Positions 54,477 to 63,511 of a DNA stretch of 64,000 nt are shown here, one piece after another (the first letter of the stretch is position 1; every line of letters starts with the position of its first letter). A model generated the notes under the pieces. It was not told the origin of the DNA, made no database searches, and saw only the letters and a list, made by a program, of their open reading frames with translations. The stretch is from Solirubrobacter soli DSM 22325 (GTDB lineage Bacteria > Actinomycetota > Thermoleophilia > Solirubrobacterales > Solirubrobacteraceae), in assembly GCF_000423665.1 (NCBI RefSeq), contig NZ_AUIK01000010.1, forward strand, positions 186,001-250,000, given 5' to 3'. A program made the translations under genes and the position numbers.

Positions 54477-55637
54477 ATGGCTGAGGCTCCACGGAGCATG
54501 GAGATCGGCTCACACCTCCAGCGGATGGGGTGCTACAGCGCCCTCATTGCTGAGCGGCTCGGGTGCGACGCGGATCTCATCCGGATCGCCGCCCGACTCC
54601 ATGACGTGGGAATGGCCGCCGTCTCAGGCGCGGTGACCAGCAAGCCCGGCGCGCTGACCCCCAACGAGCGCCGCGAGCTCGAGGCGCACCCTGGCCTGGG
54701 CCACGCCATGCTGACCGGCTCGGGGGTCGAGCTGCTCGAGACCGCCGCCGAGATCGCGCTCTCGCACCACGAGCGCTTCGACGGTGCCGGGTACCCGCGC
54801 GGGCTGGCGGGTGAGGAGATCCCGCTCGCCGGACGGATCGTCGCTGTCGCCGACGCGTTCGACGCCCTCACCACCGATCGCGTGTATCGCAGCGCGGGCA
54901 GCGTCGAGCAGGCGGTCGAGACGCTGCGCGCGGAACGCGGCCGCCATTTCGACCCGCGCGTGGTCGACGCCTTCGTGGACGCCCTCTCCGAGGCGGTCGA
55001 GATCCACGCCCGCTACGCCCCCGCGCCGGAGGAGCAGCCGGCGATGATGCCCGAGGACCGCCAGATCACGCTGCAGGCGGCCGCGGCCACCCTCGCGATC
55101 TCGCCCAGCCGCCTGCGCCGCTGGGCCGACGAGGGCCGGATCCCGAGCGTGCGCACGGCGGGCGGGCACCGCCGCTTCTCGCTCGCCGCCGTCCGCCGCC
55201 TCGCGGCCGAGAGCGGCGTGCGACCGACCGTGCGACCGGTCGAGCCGCCTGGCGAGCCGCTCCCGCTCCTGGCCGAGAACCTCCGCGCCCACGGCCGCCA
55301 GCTGGCAGCCGCCGCCGCGGCCGCGATCTACCGCGAGGGCCCGGTGGGCTGGTTCGCCTCCGACGCCGCGGTCGGCCACCTGCTCGACTGGAGCATCGAC
55401 CTCGGCGAGAGCTGCGAGTCCGGCGTCTACGCCAGCGCCCTGCAGTCGACCACCTCCCTGATGACCCGCGCGCAGGGTCACGCCGCCACCCTGCTCGAGC
55501 GCCACGCCTTCCTGGAGCGCTTCGGTCAGGTGTGCGTGCGCACGCTGGTGCGGACAGGCGCCGAGCGCGAGGAGATCGCCGGCACCCGCCGCCTCTTCGC
55601 CTCCCTGCAGCAAGCCCTGCTCGAGGCCCGCGACTAA
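54477..55637 (+). CDS. HD-GYP-like domain fused to a MerR-type DNA-binding domain
   Basis: A 386-residue protein from ATG 54477. Residues about 5-165 match HD-GYP phosphodiesterases: YSALIAERLGCDADL, AARLHDVGM, LSHHERFDGAGYPRGLAGEE and AVADAFDALTTDRVYR. About 200-245 is a MerR/excisionase helix (LAISPSRLRRWADEGRIPSV, GGHRRFSLAAVRRL). About 260-386 is an alpha-helical domain of unknown type. HD-GYP proteins cleave cyclic di-GMP; joining one directly to a DNA-binding domain suggests control of transcription by the nucleotide. Next to a LuxR-type regulator. Confidence 0.82.
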   Translation: MAEAPRSMEIGSHLQRMGCYSALIAERLGCDADLIRIAARLHDVGMAAVSGAVTSKPGALTPNERRELEAHPGLGHAMLTGSGVELLETAAEIALSHHERFDGAGYPRGLAGEEIPLAGRIVAVADAFDALTTDRVYRSAGSVEQAVETLRAERGRHFDPRVVDAFVDALSEAVEIHARYAPAPEEQPAMMPEDRQITLQAAAATLAISPSRLRRWADEGRIPSVRTAGGHRRFSLAAVRRLAAESGVRPTVRPVEPPGEPLPLLAENLRAHGRQLAAAAAAAIYREGPVGWFASDAAVGHLLDWSIDLGESCESGVYASALQSTTSLMTRAQGHAATLLERHAFLERFGQVCVRTLVRTGAEREEIAGTRRLFASLQQALLEARD

Positions 55638-55661
55638 CGGCTTGCATACACCTTGCACCCC

Positions 55662-55757
55662 GGGGTCAGGCCCCGGTATGCAAGTCGTATGCAGGGGTCA
55701 GGCCCCGGTATGCAAGTCGCATGCAGGGGTCAGGCCCCGGTATGCAAGTCGTATGCA
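55662..55757. repeat. Three 32-bp tandem repeats carrying GGGGTCAGGCCCC
   Basis: Units 55662-55693, 55694-55725 and 55726-55757 differ at one base. Each is GGGGTCAGGCCCC plus a 19-base tail with TATGCA twice. It lies between two convergent genes (stop 55637 and stop 55770), so it may terminate both. Core shared with 15331-15343 and 37576-37588. Confidence 0.85.
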
Positions 55758-55769
55758 AGGCCTGCTGGG

Positions 55770-56891
55770 TCAGCCGACTTCGACGACCAGCGCGGCGCCG
55801 GTGTCGCCGGCGGCGCAGCCGGTGAACAGGCCGCGACCGCCGCCGCGGTCGTGCAGCGCCCAGATCAGCTCGACGATGCCGCGGGCGCCGGTGGGGCCCT
55901 GCGGGTGGCCGTAGATCAGCGAGCATCCGTACGGGTTCATCGCGTCCAGGTCGGCGCCGGTCTCGCGGGCGAACCAGAGGTCGTTGACCGCGAACGGGTT
56001 GTGGGTCTTGATGAGGTCGATCTGGTCGAGGGTCAGGCCGGCGTCGTCGAGCGCCGCCTGGGCGGCCGGGACGGGCGCCTTGGGCATCTCGCCGCGGGCG
56101 ACGCGGGCGAAGCCGGAGCTGAGGATCTTCACCTCGGCGGGCGCGGACGTGACGATCAGGCCGGCGCAGCCGTCGGCCGGGTGCGTCTGGGAGCCGTAGG
56201 AGACGACGCCGCCCTGCGTCACGGGCTTCAATCCCGCGAGCGTGTCGAGCGGCGCGGGGCGGATGCCCCAATCGGCGGCGATCTCGTCGCGCTTGACGGT
56301 GATCGGGACCATCCAGCGCTCCTGGAAGCCGTTCAGCGACTCCTCGTACTGCTCCCAGCGGCGGGCCGTGACGGCGTCGACCTCGGCCTTGGAGAAGCCG
56401 CCCTGCTCGGCGACGCGCTCGGCGGTGGCCAGCATGCCCTCGCCGGTGTTCGGGTCGCACCCGAAGGAGTCCATGACCCAGTTCTCGCTCTGCGGCGTCC
56501 CGCCGGGTGCCTTCGCGGACGGGTAGACGACGTGCGGGCCGTTGCTCGTGCGGTCGGTGAGGACGACGAGGCGGGTGCCGGTCCCGCCGGACGCGGCGGC
56601 GTGGATCGCGGCGACCGACGTCGCGCACGCCTGCATGATCAGCGGCCCGCTGACCGCGTCGAGGCCGAGCCTGGCGGCCAGCGTCGGAGCGCCGTAGAAG
56701 GACTCCTTCTGCGGGACCGTCAGGCCGAGCACGAGCTCGTCGATCTCGCCGATCTCTCGCTCGTCGAGTGCCCGCTTCGTCACCTGAGCGGCGACGTTGA
56801 GGCTCGAGACCTCGGCCGCCGGCCCCTGCCAGCGCACGAACGGCGACGACCAGGCGGCGTTCAACGGGATGTATGCGTTCTCGAACTTCAC
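55770..56891 (-). CDS. Thiolase-family protein
   Basis: A 373-residue thiolase-fold enzyme. The nucleophile Cys is in MQACATSV, the catalytic His in GHPQGPTGAR, and the second Cys in FTGCAAGDTGAALVVE. The usual NEAFA strand reads HNPFAVND. GTG 56891 overlaps the thioesterase stop as GTGA; starts further upstream lie in the thioesterase gene. Likely cleaves a 3-ketoacyl-CoA from aromatic-acid breakdown, releasing acetyl-CoA; the atypical motifs mean a condensing role is also possible. Confidence 0.83.
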   Translation of the reverse strand: MKFENAYIPLNAAWSSPFVRWQGPAAEVSSLNVAAQVTKRALDEREIGEIDELVLGLTVPQKESFYGAPTLAARLGLDAVSGPLIMQACATSVAAIHAAASGGTGTRLVVLTDRTSNGPHVVYPSAKAPGGTPQSENWVMDSFGCDPNTGEGMLATAERVAEQGGFSKAEVDAVTARRWEQYEESLNGFQERWMVPITVKRDEIAADWGIRPAPLDTLAGLKPVTQGGVVSYGSQTHPADGCAGLIVTSAPAEVKILSSGFARVARGEMPKAPVPAAQAALDDAGLTLDQIDLIKTHNPFAVNDLWFARETGADLDAMNPYGCSLIYGHPQGPTGARGIVELIWALHDRGGGRGLFTGCAAGDTGAALVVEVG

Positions 56892-57307
56892 TTGGGCCTC
56901 ACTGCAATCGTGACCCGGCTCACCGCGACGAGCCGGTCTTCGGAATCGGTGTGGTCGATCTCCCAGACCCACGTGGTGCGGCCGCGGTGCCGCGCCCGGG
57001 CGCGGGCCGTGATCCACTCCCCGCGCGCGGGCTTGAGGAAGCTGGTGTCGTTGGCGGTCCCCATCGCGGCGAACCCCTCGGGATGGACGTGCTTGACCGT
57101 CGCCTCGGTGGCGATCATCTCCGCCAGCGCCGCGTAGGCGCCGCCGTGGACGAGCCCGAACCGCTGGCGGACGCGATCGGCGATCGGGAAGCGCGCGACC
57201 GCCTCCCCGTCGCCGATCGAGACGACCTCGAAGCCGAGCACGCCGTCCAGGCAGTCCGCTTCGCCGACGACCTCGTCGCCGGTCGGGGGCATCCCGACGG
57301 GACTCAT
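56888..57307 (-). CDS. PaaI-like hotdog-fold thioesterase
   Basis: A 139-residue single hotdog domain with RFGLVHGGAYAALAEMIATE, the PaaI/4HBT-II motif whose Gly-rich helix holds the substrate and whose Asp/Glu attacks the thioester, and NDTSFLKPARG on the next strand. PaaI hydrolyses ring-hydroxylated phenylacetyl-CoA and may rescue stalled CoA. ATG 57307 lies in the left arm of an inverted repeat with its partner at 57368-57379. Coupled to the thiolase by a GTGA overlap. Confidence 0.87.
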   Translation of the reverse strand: MSPVGMPPTGDEVVGEADCLDGVLGFEVVSIGDGEAVARFPIADRVRQRFGLVHGGAYAALAEMIATEATVKHVHPEGFAAMGTANDTSFLKPARGEWITARARARHRGRTTWVWEIDHTDSEDRLVAVSRVTIAVRPK

Positions 57308-57379
57308 GGCCGAGATCGGCGGATCGCCGGCCAGATCGACGGGCGGGGCCCGCCGGAATCCGTCGGGTCGGCCATGAGT
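57302..57379 (-). promoter_or_regulatory. Inverted repeat and possible 23-codon leader before the thioesterase
   Basis: ACTCATGGCCGA at 57302-57313 is repeated as its exact reverse complement at 57368-57379, 54 bases apart. On the minus strand each arm carries an ATG context. A small frame from ATG 57375 (MADPTDSGGPRPSIWPAIRR and three more residues) ends as ATGA on the thioesterase start. It could be a leader peptide or simply a transposed repeat at a gene junction. Confidence 0.35.
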
Positions 57380-57383
57380 TCCG

Positions 57384-59204
57384 TTACCGGCAGATGATCA
57401 CCTCGACTCCCGGCTCGTCGGCGAACAGCGCGGCGACGTGGACCGCGCGGCGCTCGAGCGCGGCGCGCTGGTTGACGTAGCCCTTGTCGGTGATCTCGTT
57501 GGCGTCCAGCGACGGCGGCTCGGCCAGCAGGACCACCCGCTCCACCCGCATCGAGGACGCGGGGTTCGCTCGGTTGTAGGCGATAAAGCGCTCGCGCAGG
57601 AACTCGGCCAGCTTCGGTGAGCGGACCAGCTCCTCGGCCCCGGCGTCCGGCTCGCCCGCGATCTCCTTCGCCGCGCCGACGTTCGGCCACGCGAGCAACG
57701 CCACGTAGTCGCGGTCGTGGCCGCAGACGACCGCGTCCATCAGCAGCGGCGAGGCGGCCGCGAGCGCGGCGATCCGCAGGTTGCCGACCGAGACGAACGT
57801 GCCGGTCGTGAGCTTGAAGTCCTCGACCACGCGGCCGTCGAAGACGAGGCCCTTGTTCGGGTCCTCGGGGTCCTCGAGCTTGCCGGCGTCGCCCGTGCGG
57901 TACCAGCCGTCCTCGTCGAACGCCTTCTCGTTGAGCTCGGGCTGGGCGAGGTAGCCCTGCGTCACGTTCGGCCCCTTCACCCGCATCTCGAGCTTGCCCT
58001 CGACCGGCGTCAGCTTGATCTCGACGCCCGGCACCGGGACGCCGATCACGCCCGCGCGGTCGATCGGGAAGTGCGCGGCGGTCGCCAGCGGCGAGGTCTC
58101 CGTCAGGCCCCAGCTCGACGTCATCATCACCGGCTCGCCGCGCTCCTCGCGGGCGACGTTCTCGAGCCGCGTCCAGAGGTCCTGCGGCAGCGCGGCCGCG
58201 GCGTAGAAGATCAGGTCCAGGCGCTCGAAGAAGCGGGCGCGCAGGTCGGCGTCGCGCTCCAGGAACGGCAGCAGCGCGCCGTAGCCCGCGGGGACGTTGA
58301 AGTAGATCGTCGGCGCGATCTCCGTCAGGTTGGAGACCGTGATCGGGATCAGCGGCGGCGCGGGCCGGCCCGCGTCGATGTACATCGTCCCGCCGCGCTT
58401 GAGGATCAGGTTGAAGTTGTGGTTGCCGCCGAACGTGTGGTTCCAGGGCAGCCAGTCGACGAGCACCGGCGGCGTGTCGTCGGTGAACGGCCAGATCTGG
58501 GCCAGCGACTGCTGGTTGGCGACGAGCATCCCGTGGGTGTTCAGGACGCCCTTGGGCATCGCCGTGGAGCCGGACGTGAACAGGACCTTCGCGAGGCTCT
58601 CCGGCCCGACGCCGGCCAGCGCGCGCTCGACGTCCTCGGTCGCGGGCGTGTCGACGAGCTCGCCGAACGCGGTCGCGCCGGTGCCCTTGGTGAGGACGAT
58701 CTCCGCGCCGCCGAAGTCGACCGCGCTCAGCACGCCGCCGAACGGCGCCGCGTCGGCCGCGTAGACCAGCCCCGGCTTGACGAGGGCGGCGATGTGCTTG
58801 ACCTTGCCGAAGTCCTGGCTCATCAGCGAGTAGGCGGGCGAGACCGGGACCACGGGCACGCCGGCGAGGAAGCCGCCGAGCGTCAGCAGCGCGTGGTCGA
58901 GCGCGTTGCCCGACAGGATCATCAGCGGCCGCTGCGGGCCGAGGCCGCGGTCCAGCAGCGCCTGCGCGATCGACGTCGCCTGGCGGTTCGCGTCGCCCCA
59001 CGTGAGGTTGACCCACTCGCCGTCGCCGCCACGCTCGGCGAGGAAGACGTGGTCCGGCCGCTCGGCCGCCCAGCGCCGCAGCAGGACGCCGAGGCTGGCC
59101 TCGTAGGGCTCGAGCTCCATCGTGCTGCGCAGGACGCGACTGCCGTCCGGCAGGTCGGTGCTGACGATCTGCGGTGGCGCCAACCGTGGCTGTACGACGG
59201 TCAT
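57384..59204 (-). CDS. fcs: Feruloyl-CoA synthase-like AMP-dependent ligase
   Basis: A 606-residue ANL ligase. The P-loop is LFTSGSTAMPKGVLNTHGML, A5-type motif SSWGLTETSPLA, the hinge DGRVVEDFKLTTGTFVSVGN characteristic of feruloyl-CoA synthases, and C-terminal EITDKGYVNQ with the catalytic Lys. Feruloyl-CoA synthase activates ferulate or other hydroxycinnamates. ATG 59204 overlaps the stop of the acetoacetyl-CoA synthetase-like gene as ATGA. No feruloyl-CoA hydratase/aldolase is seen nearby, so the side chain may be shortened by the thiolase route. Confidence 0.85.
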   Translation of the reverse strand: MTVVQPRLAPPQIVSTDLPDGSRVLRSTMELEPYEASLGVLLRRWAAERPDHVFLAERGGDGEWVNLTWGDANRQATSIAQALLDRGLGPQRPLMILSGNALDHALLTLGGFLAGVPVVPVSPAYSLMSQDFGKVKHIAALVKPGLVYAADAAPFGGVLSAVDFGGAEIVLTKGTGATAFGELVDTPATEDVERALAGVGPESLAKVLFTSGSTAMPKGVLNTHGMLVANQQSLAQIWPFTDDTPPVLVDWLPWNHTFGGNHNFNLILKRGGTMYIDAGRPAPPLIPITVSNLTEIAPTIYFNVPAGYGALLPFLERDADLRARFFERLDLIFYAAAALPQDLWTRLENVAREERGEPVMMTSSWGLTETSPLATAAHFPIDRAGVIGVPVPGVEIKLTPVEGKLEMRVKGPNVTQGYLAQPELNEKAFDEDGWYRTGDAGKLEDPEDPNKGLVFDGRVVEDFKLTTGTFVSVGNLRIAALAAASPLLMDAVVCGHDRDYVALLAWPNVGAAKEIAGEPDAGAEELVRSPKLAEFLRERFIAYNRANPASSMRVERVVLLAEPPSLDANEITDKGYVNQRAALERRAVHVAALFADEPGVEVIICR

Positions 59205-61037
59205 CGTTCTCTCCTCATCCCCTCACTGAACTGCACGAACGCATCGAGGGCAAGTGGGTCCAGCAACGCGCCTCTCGATGCCACTTCATCGGCCGCCGCC
59301 CCGCACAGGATGCGCTTGACGGGGGCCTCGAGCTTCTTGCCGGTCAGCGTGCGCGGGATCGCCGGGACAGCGGCGATCGTGTCCGGCACGTGGCGCGGCG
59401 AGAGCTCGGACCGCAGCGCCCGCGCGATCCGCGAGCGCAGGTCGTCGTCGAGCCCCTCGGCGACGACGAACAGCAACAACTCCCCTGAGCCGCCGCCGTC
59501 GTCCTCCAAGTGCACGACGAGGCTGTCCTGCACCTCGGCGAACTCCTCGACGACGCCGTAGAGCTCGCTCGTCCCCATCCGGACACCGCCGCGGTTGAGC
59601 GTCGCGTCCGAGCGCCCGGTGATGACACAGGTCCCCTGCTCCGAGAACCGCACCCAGTCCCCCTGGCGCCAGACGCCCGGGTACATGTCGAAGTAGGCGG
59701 CGCGGTAGCGCGATCCGTCCTCGTCGCCCCAGAACGCCACCGGCATCGACGGCATCGGCTGCCGGATCACCAGCTCCCCCAGCTCGCCGACGAGCTCGTT
59801 TGCGTCGAGGTCGTAGGCGGCGGTGTCGACGCCGAGGCAGCGGCCCGCGATCTCGCCGCGGTACACGGGAAGCATCGGGCAGCCGGAGACGATCGCGCTG
59901 CACACGTCGGTCCCACCGGAGCCGTTGATCAGCAGCACGTCGGGGCCGAGCTGCTCGTAGACGTAGTCGTAGCCCTCGGGCGGGAGCGGCGAGCCCGCGG
60001 TGGCGAGGCGGGTGATCCGGCCCTTGGGAATCCTGACGGCGGCCTTCCGGCAGGCCATCAGGTAGGCGGGGCTGACGCCCACGATCGTCGCCTCGGTCTC
60101 CTCCGCCACGCGCCACAGCTGGTCGAGCTCCGGCCACGCGACGTCGCCGTCGTACAGGACGATCGACGCGCCGAGCAGCGGCGCGCTGACGAGCGCGTTC
60201 CACATCATCCACGCGGTCGTCGTCGGCTGCAGGAGCCGGTCGCCGGGCTGGATGTCCCACGTGAGCCCGAGGTTCTTGAGGTGCTCGAGCAGGATGCCGC
60301 CGTGGCCGTGCACGATCGGCTTCGGCAGCCCGGTCGTGCCGGAGGAGAAGAGGACGTAGAGCGGGTGGTCGAAGGGCACCGGCTCGAAGGCGAGCTCGCC
60401 CGTCCCGGAGGGCAGCTCGGTCAGCGCGTGTTCGAGCGTCGGCAGGCCGGCGCGGATCGCCTCCAGCTCGGCGCGGCGGTCGATCTCGCGTCCGCGGTGC
60501 GTGTAGCCCTCGACGGCCAGCAGCACCTTCGGCTCGACTTGACGCGAAGCGGTCGATCACCGACCGCGGGCCGAACTCGGGCGAGACCGCGGCCCAGATC
60601 GCGCCGAGGCTCGCGGTCGCCAGGAACGCGACCAGCGTGTCGGGGACGTTGGGCAGGTAGGCGACGACGCGATCCCCCTTGCCCACCCCGAGCGCCTTCA
60701 GGCCCGCGCGGGCGTTCGCCACGCGCCCGCGCAGCTGCGCCCACGTCAGGTCGGTTCCGGGTCGCGCGACGACCACGACGCCGTCGCGGCCATCCAGCAG
60801 GCGCTCGGCGTAGTTGAGCGTCGCGCCCGGGAACCACTCGGCCCCGGGCATGTCGCGCGAGCCCAGCACCCGCTCGGCGTCCAGGTCGACGTCGTAGAAG
60901 TCCGCCAGCGCGCCCCAGAAGCCCTCGAGGTCCGTCACCGACCAGCGCTGGAGCGCGTCGAAGTCCGCGAAGCCGTTGCGCTCCGCGAAGCGCCGCATCG
61001 CGCTGTCCCGGCCGTCTGGACTCCAGAGGACCTGCAC
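59201..61037 (-). pseudogene. Acetoacetyl-CoA synthetase-like gene with a one-base frameshift
   Basis: Two overlapping frames make one recognisable protein. The first (from ATG 61037) covers the N-terminus to about GPRSVIDRFA; the second continues with VEPKVLLAVEGYTHRGREI, then LFSSGTTGLPKPIVHGHGGI to the stop at 59201. Removing the single extra A at plus position 60542 restores one 611-codon frame (GCG CAA GTC GAG). The full protein would activate acetoacetate with CoA (acetoacetyl-CoA synthetase type; usual length about 650). Either a real loss-of-function or a sequencing error. Its stop overlaps the fcs start, so fcs would still be reached in the second frame. Confidence 0.85.
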
Positions 61038-61047
61038 GCCGCTGACG

Positions 61048-62490
61048 CTACAGCGCGCGCTTGACGACGACGGACTTCGTGTCGGTGTAGTAGTCCAGCG
61101 CCTCGGAGCCGTGCTCCTTGCCGTAGCCGGAGGCCTTCAGGCCGCCGAACGGGAGCTCGTCGTAGACCTTGGTCGGCGAGTTGATCCAGGTGTAGCCGCA
61201 GTCGAGCTCGGCCGCGACGCGCTCCGCCGTCTGCAGACTGCTCGTCCACAGCGAGGAGCCGAGGCCGAACGGCGAGTCGTTGGCCAGCTCGATCGCCTCG
61301 TCGAGGTCCTTCACCCGCCAGATCGGCAGCGCGGGGCCGAAGACCTCCTCGCGCGCCATCGGCGAGTCCCTGCCGGGCTCGAGAACGACCGTCGGCTCGT
61401 GGAACCAGCCCTTCTCCAGGCCCTCCGGCCGCCCGCCGCCGGCGAGGATCTCGCCACCGGACTCCGCGATCTGGCGCTCCATGATCGCCCGCTGCTTCTC
61501 GGTGTGCATCGGCCCGAGCTGGGAGTCGGCGTCGCTGCCGATCCCCACCCGCAGGCGCTTGGCCTTCGCCGCGACGGCCTCGATGACCTCATCCGCGACG
61601 CTCTCGAAGACGTAGAGCCGCTTGATCGCCAGGCACGCCTGGCCGCAGTTGTAGAAGCGGCCCATCGCCGCGGCGCTCGCGGCCTTCTTGAGGTCGGCGT
61701 CGTCGCAGATGATCATGGGGTCGCTGCCGCCGAGCTCGAGCGTCACGCGCTTGGACCCGGCCGCGGCGAGCGCGTGCACGCGCTCACCCACCGGCGTGGA
61801 GCCTGTGAAGGCGACCTTGCGCACGCCCGAGTGCGTGACGAGCGCCTCGCCCACCACCGCCCCCGCGCCGGGGACGACGTTCAACACGCCCGCGGGCAGA
61901 CCGGCCTCGTGGAAGATCTCGGCGAGGCGCAGGGTCGTGAACGGCGTCGTGTCCGCGGGCTTGGCGACGACCGTGTTCCCGGCGAGGAAGGCCGGGCCGA
62001 GCTTGTTGCACAGCAGCGTCGTCGGGAAGTTCCACGGGACGATCGCGGCGACGACGCCGAGCGGGCGGCGCAGCGTGCGTGCCTCGACGCCGGGGTCGAC
62101 GTTGTGGACGCTGATCCCGCGCACCTGGCGCGAGAGACCCGCGTAGTGCTCGAGCGTGTCGGCCGCCTTGTGCAGCTCGATCTTGGCCTCGCGGATCGTC
62201 TTGCCCTGCTCGGCGACGAGGATCGGCGTAAGCTCGTCCACGTGCGCCTCGAAGGCCTCCGCGCACGCGTGGATGATCCTGCCGCGGTCGGCGTAGCCGA
62301 GCCGGGCCCAGTCCCTGAATGCCGCCTGTGCGGCAGCCACCGCCCGATCGGCGTCCTGCGCCGTGGCGTCGGTGACCCGCCCGACCAGCTCGCCAGTGCC
62401 CGGGTTCGTGATCTCCCGTTGCTCGCCGGACAGCGATTCCGCCGTCCCGGCGATGAACGGACCGGCCTCGATCAGGGTCTGAATGCTCAC
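61048..62490 (-). CDS. NAD(P)-dependent aldehyde dehydrogenase
   Basis: A 480-residue ALDH. PWNFPTTLLCNKLGPAFLAG (catalytic Asn), FTGSTPVGERV (cofactor loop), LELGGSDPM (general-base Glu) and FYNCGQACLAIKR (nucleophile Cys) are all present, with EEVFGPALPIWRV near the C-terminus. Closest style is succinate-semialdehyde/benzaldehyde-type. In this operon it could oxidise vanillin-like aldehydes, but the substrate is not determined by the sequence. It heads the operon, 10 bases before the synthetase-like gene, under a promoter that interlocks with that of paaA. Confidence 0.88.
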   Translation of the reverse strand: MSIQTLIEAGPFIAGTAESLSGEQREITNPGTGELVGRVTDATAQDADRAVAAAQAAFRDWARLGYADRGRIIHACAEAFEAHVDELTPILVAEQGKTIREAKIELHKAADTLEHYAGLSRQVRGISVHNVDPGVEARTLRRPLGVVAAIVPWNFPTTLLCNKLGPAFLAGNTVVAKPADTTPFTTLRLAEIFHEAGLPAGVLNVVPGAGAVVGEALVTHSGVRKVAFTGSTPVGERVHALAAAGSKRVTLELGGSDPMIICDDADLKKAASAAAMGRFYNCGQACLAIKRLYVFESVADEVIEAVAAKAKRLRVGIGSDADSQLGPMHTEKQRAIMERQIAESGGEILAGGGRPEGLEKGWFHEPTVVLEPGRDSPMAREEVFGPALPIWRVKDLDEAIELANDSPFGLGSSLWTSSLQTAERVAAELDCGYTWINSPTKVYDELPFGGLKASGYGKEHGSEALDYYTDTKSVVVKRAL

Positions 62491-62510
62491 GGGTTCTCCT
62501 CGCCAACGCC

Positions 62511-62551
62511 TTGACGGTGCCCAGACTAGACGATACGCTGGCGTTCGTCAA
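62511..62551. promoter_or_regulatory. Interlocked divergent promoters with imperfect palindromic operator
   Basis: Plus strand (paaA): TTGACG (62511-62516), 17 bases, TACGCT (62534-62539). Minus strand (aldehyde dehydrogenase): TTGACG (plus 62546-62551), 17 bases, TAGTCT (62523-62528). The two face each other and overlap. An imperfect palindrome GACGATACGC-TG-GCGTTCGTC (62529-62549) spans both -10 areas and could bind one repressor for both operons. Confidence 0.6.
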
Positions 62552-62578
62552 TTCTTTGTCACACGTGAGGAGAGCACA

Positions 62579-63511
62579 TTGACCGCCACCGTCGAGGAAC
62601 TCGCGCCTCGCACCGAGGACGAGGTCCGCGCGCATCTCGCCGCCGGCAAGCTGGTCGAGGGGCTGCAGCACATGTCGCCGGAGTACCTGAAGGGCATCCG
62701 GCGCATCCTCACCGTGTCCGCCGACACCGAGCTGGTCTCAGCGCCCGCGTACCTGCGCGCGGCCGCGCACGCGCCCGCGTTGAACAACTTCGGCTCCGCG
62801 GTCTCGATCATCCAGGACGAGCTCGCCCACGCCCACATCGGCTACCGGCTGCTGGGTGACCTCGGCGTCGACATGCAGGCGCTGATCTACGAGCGCGAGC
62901 CGTCGGCCTTCAAGTACCCGTACGCGTTCGACGTGCCGCTCGACAGCTGGTACGAGATGGTCCTGGCCAACGCGCTGTACGACCAGGCCGGGTTCGTGCT
63001 CTTGAGCGACGTGCACCAGCACTCGACCTTCGGGCCGTGGAAGCGCGCGCTGGCCAAGGTCGACAAGGAGGAGACCTTCCACCTGCGCCACGGGCGCACG
63101 TGGGTGAAGAAGCTCGCCGCCGACCCGGCCGACAAGGCTCGGTTGCAGTCCTCGCTGGACTGGATGTTCATCCTGACCCTGGAGTGGTTCGGCCTGCCGG
63201 ACGAGCGCAAGAAGCACGGCATCCAGCTCGAGTACGGCTTCAAGGGCAAGTCCAACGACGAGCTGCGCCAGGACTGGATGGGGCACGTCGTCCCGTTCAT
63301 GGACGAGGTCGGCCTCGAGGTCCCCGCCCACTACGACGAGGCCACCGATCGCTACGTGATCGACTGCCCGTTCCCGCAGCAGTTCGACTCCGACACGAAG
63401 ACCTGGGGCGGCACGGAGATCTCGTGGGACGAGGTCATGGTCCGCTGGAAGGGCCGCGGGCCGATGAACGAGACCTATGTCGCGAAGCTCCAGAAGGGGT
63501 ATCGCGGATGA
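62579..63511 (+). CDS. paaA: Phenylacetyl-CoA epoxidase subunit PaaA
   Basis: A 310-residue diiron oxygenase catalytic subunit. Ligand motifs EX2H are in QDELAHAHIG and KEETFHLRHG, with earlier helix Glu in the N-terminal half; NNFGSAVSIIQDE and KKLAADPADKARLQSSLDWM are typical of PaaA. The complex epoxidises the ring of phenylacetyl-CoA using oxygen and NADPH. TTG 62579 has GAGGAG 6 bases upstream. The stop overlaps the next ATG (ATGA). First gene of the paa operon that runs off the window. Confidence 0.92.
   Translation: MTATVEELAPRTEDEVRAHLAAGKLVEGLQHMSPEYLKGIRRILTVSADTELVSAPAYLRAAAHAPALNNFGSAVSIIQDELAHAHIGYRLLGDLGVDMQALIYEREPSAFKYPYAFDVPLDSWYEMVLANALYDQAGFVLLSDVHQHSTFGPWKRALAKVDKEETFHLRHGRTWVKKLAADPADKARLQSSLDWMFILTLEWFGLPDERKKHGIQLEYGFKGKSNDELRQDWMGHVVPFMDEVGLEVPAHYDEATDRYVIDCPFPQQFDSDTKTWGGTEISWDEVMVRWKGRGPMNETYVAKLQKGYRG

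Noticed and set aside
55662-55757. Three regularly spaced repeats considered as a CRISPR array
   Set aside because: The 32-bp units are contiguous with no unique spacers, and no cas genes are present.
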